Assembly (NCBI GenBank): GCA_905479615.1
Contig: CAJQNH010000192.1
Location: forward strand, 1 to 9,493
Reading direction: 5' to 3'
Source: an uncultured Eudoraea sp.
GTDB lineage: Bacteria > Bacteroidota > Bacteroidia > Flavobacteriales > Flavobacteriaceae
Length of the DNA stretch: 9,493 nt
Position 1 is the first letter of the stretch, and every line of letters begins with the position of its first letter. Shown here in pieces: positions 8,531-9,493 of the stretch. The notes under the pieces are model-generated. The model was not told where the DNA came from. It ran no database searches and saw nothing but the letters and a program-made list of their open reading frames with translations. Position numbers and translations under genes: made by a program.

Positions 8531-8540
8531 AATTTAGAAT

Positions 8541-8580
8541 AGACCCGAAAATACATTACATTTTCGGGTTTATTTTTTTT
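8541..8580 (+). terminator. Rho-independent terminator of the ftsZ operon
   Basis: A 12-bp stem (8541-8552 with 8560-8571, one G-T pair, perfect core ACCCGAAAAT/ATTTTCGGGT) encloses a 7-base loop, ACATTAC. A run of eight T follows at 8573-8580. This is a textbook intrinsic terminator 35 bp after the ftsZ stop. It marks the end of the division-gene transcription unit on the + strand. The left flank has no long A-run, so it is unlikely to act on the opposite strand. Confidence 0.9.
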
Positions 8581-8609
8581 ATATTGTGTGTTCCTAAAAT
8601 TTACAAAAT

Positions 8610-9059
8610 ATGAGCTTACAGAATCAAGTGATGGAAGAAATAAAAGTGGCAATGAAAGCCAAGGACAGCATAACTTTGGAGTCTTTAAGGGCAATAAAAT
8701 CTGCTTTACTATTGGCACAAACTGAAAAGGGAGCCGGAGACGAAATGTCTGATGCCGATGAAATAAAATTAATACAAAAGCTGGTAAAACAGCGAAAAGA
8801 CAGTGCAGCGATTTTTATGGAACAAGGAAGAGAAGATCTTGCTGAACCTGAATTGGCACAGGTAGCAGTGATTGAAAAGTTTTTACCAGCTCAGCTAAGT
8901 GTGGATGAGATAGAAAAAGTTGTTATCCATATTATTGAAACTACTGGTGCCAGTGGTATGAAAGATATGGGTAAAGTTATGGGGATGGTATCCAAGCAAT
9001 TGGGCGGGCAAGCGGACGGAAAAACAATTTCCGGCATTGTTCGTGCTAAACTTATTTAA
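8610..9059 (+). CDS. yqeY: GatB/YqeY domain protein
   Basis: This 149-residue protein matches the stand-alone YqeY family in full length: MSLQNQVMEEIKVAMKAKD at the N-terminus, LESLRAIKSAL (23-33), an EIKLIQKLVKQRKDS block (51-65), AVIEKFLPAQLS (85-96), then ASGMKDMGKVMG (113-124) and the closing DGKTISGIVRAKL (136-148). It is all-helical with no signal peptide, so cytosolic. The domain is homologous to the tail domain of GatB, the tRNA-dependent amidotransferase subunit, where it helps bind tRNA. The role of the stand-alone protein is not firmly known; it is not itself an amidotransferase. It starts 30 bp after the ftsZ terminator. No convincing TTG/TAnnTTTG promoter is visible in that gap. 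The next gene begins 7 bp after its stop. Confidence 0.93.
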   Translation: MSLQNQVMEEIKVAMKAKDSITLESLRAIKSALLLAQTEKGAGDEMSDADEIKLIQKLVKQRKDSAAIFMEQGREDLAEPELAQVAVIEKFLPAQLSVDEIEKVVIHIIETTGASGMKDMGKVMGMVSKQLGGQADGKTISGIVRAKLI

Positions 9060-9066
9060 TTTTAAA

Positions 9067-9390
9067 ATGAATGTTCAAAAAATTCGCGCACTCATTGAAT
9101 CTGATATTGCCAGAACTGAAAAAAAGATAAAGCAATATGAAGAACTGTCAAAACCCATTGCTCCCGATAATGCTATCGGGCGAGTTTCGCGAATGGATGC
9201 GATAAACAATAAAGGAGTTATGGATGCGGCCCTTGTTAAAGCCAAGGAACGTTTTGAAGGGCTAAAGCGTAACCTGGACAAACTGGGAACCAGTGATTTT
9301 GGTGTCTGTCTAAAATGTAAAAATAAAATACCAATTGAACGTATTTTATTAGCTCCAAATAGCTCTTTTTGCGTAAATTGCGCTCGCTAA
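9067..9390 (+). CDS. TraR/DksA-type C4 zinc-finger protein
   Basis: With ATG 9067 as start the product has 107 residues. Two heptad-rich helices (about 5-28 and 48-72) could form a coiled-coil hairpin. A C-terminal four-cysteine zinc finger follows, with C81-x2-C84 and C102-x2-C105, in the layout of the DksA/TraR family. Family members bind RNA polymerase through the secondary channel and modulate initiation, often with ppGpp. This protein is shorter than E. coli DksA (151) and lacks the DxxDxA tip motif. Its tip region (30-47) instead holds APDNAIGRVSRMDAI, with D34 and D44 as the acidic candidates. So RNA-polymerase binding is inferred from the fold only. A TTG at 9037 would extend the protein into yqeY by ten residues that do not look family-like; ATG with an A-rich leader is preferred. 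A tRNA gene follows after 7 bp. Confidence 0.85.
   Translation: MNVQKIRALIESDIARTEKKIKQYEELSKPIAPDNAIGRVSRMDAINNKGVMDAALVKAKERFEGLKRNLDKLGTSDFGVCLKCKNKIPIERILLAPNSSFCVNCAR
9163..9180 (+). repeat. Perfect 7-bp inverted repeat inside the zinc-finger gene
   Basis: CCCGATA (9163-9169) and TATCGGG (9174-9180) are exact reverse complements around the tetraloop ATGC. The repeat encodes part of the coiled-coil tip (PDNAIG). No U-tract follows, so it is not a terminator. It could fold in the mRNA or be a by-product of the codons. Confidence 0.4.
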
Positions 9391-9397
9391 AACTAAT

Positions 9398-9471
9398 GGC
9401 CCCGTGGCGCAACTGAATAGCGCATCAGATTTCGGCTCTGAGGGTTGGGGGTTTGAATCCCTCCGGGGTCA
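9398..9471 (+). tRNA. tRNA-Arg, anticodon UCG
   Basis: A complete 74-nt cloverleaf can be folded by eye. The 7-bp acceptor stem is GGCCCCG (9398-9404) with CGGGGTC (9464-9470), one G-T pair. The D stem is GCGC/GCGC (9407-9410, 9420-9423). The anticodon stem is TCAGA/TCTGA (9425-9429, 9437-9441) around the loop TTTCGGC, with anticodon TCG at 9432-9434. The T stem is GGGGG/CCCTC (9447-9451, 9459-9463) with loop TTTGAAT. The discriminator is A9471 and CCA is not encoded. A20, C35 and G36 fit known bacterial arginine identity elements. It should read CGA and possibly other CGN codons. Position 19 is A and position 56 is T instead of G and C (see findings). Only 7 bp separate it from the stop of the zinc-finger gene, with no room for a promoter in the gap. 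Confidence 0.96.
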
Positions 9472-9493
9472 CGAATAAGTAAAAATCTCAAAC

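Noticed and set aside
8506..8718. 70-codon open frame on the - strand covering the terminator and the start of yqeY
   Set aside because: It runs through the terminator stem and T-run and into yqeY, and the peptide has no family resemblance.
1..9493. CRISPR arrays, insertion sequences, prophage or attachment repeats
   Set aside because: No spaced direct repeats, transposase or integrase genes or terminal inverted repeats were seen. The tRNA 3' end (a common integration site) has no second copy within the window, though the window ends 22 bases later.

Overview
This window is a division and cell wall (dcw) cluster from a member of the Bacteroidota, most likely family Flavobacteriaceae. The assignment rests on low G+C, A-rich start contexts without Shine-Dalgarno sequences, the compact order murD-ftsW-murG-murC-ftsQ-ftsA-ftsZ with no murB, ddl or lpxC in between, and a 636-residue FtsZ with a long acidic linker ending in NSFLHDNVD. 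This is inferred from protein features, not from a marker comparison. All genes are on the + strand.

Layout. Positions 1-6554 hold a tightly packed run: murD (5' part outside the window), ftsW, murG, murC, ftsQ and ftsA. Gaps are 1-6 bp, with overlaps of 14 bp (ftsW/murG) and 11 bp (murC/ftsQ). After 40 bp comes ftsZ (6595-8505). A strong intrinsic terminator (8541-8580), preceded by a small hairpin, closes this unit. A second small unit follows: a GatB/YqeY-domain gene (8610-9059), a TraR/DksA-type zinc-finger gene (9067-9390) and, only 7 bp later, tRNA-Arg(UCG) (9398-9471).

How the genes work together. MurC and MurD add L-Ala and D-Glu to UDP-MurNAc in the cytoplasm. MurG adds GlcNAc to lipid I to make lipid II. 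FtsW polymerises lipid II at the septum. FtsQ is the bitopic divisome scaffold, FtsA anchors the ring to the membrane, and FtsZ forms the ring. The second unit is linked to translation and transcription control: a tRNA-binding-type YqeY domain, a probable RNA-polymerase-binding zinc-finger protein, and a tRNA.

No unknown system stands out; this is essentially a core chromosomal locus. The points most worth a second look are FtsW lacking the Glu and Lys of the QPxExxK motif while keeping the catalytic Asp, a tRNA with an A19-U56 pair in place of the near-universal G19-C56, the tRNA placed directly behind a protein gene, and the long bipartite FtsZ tail.
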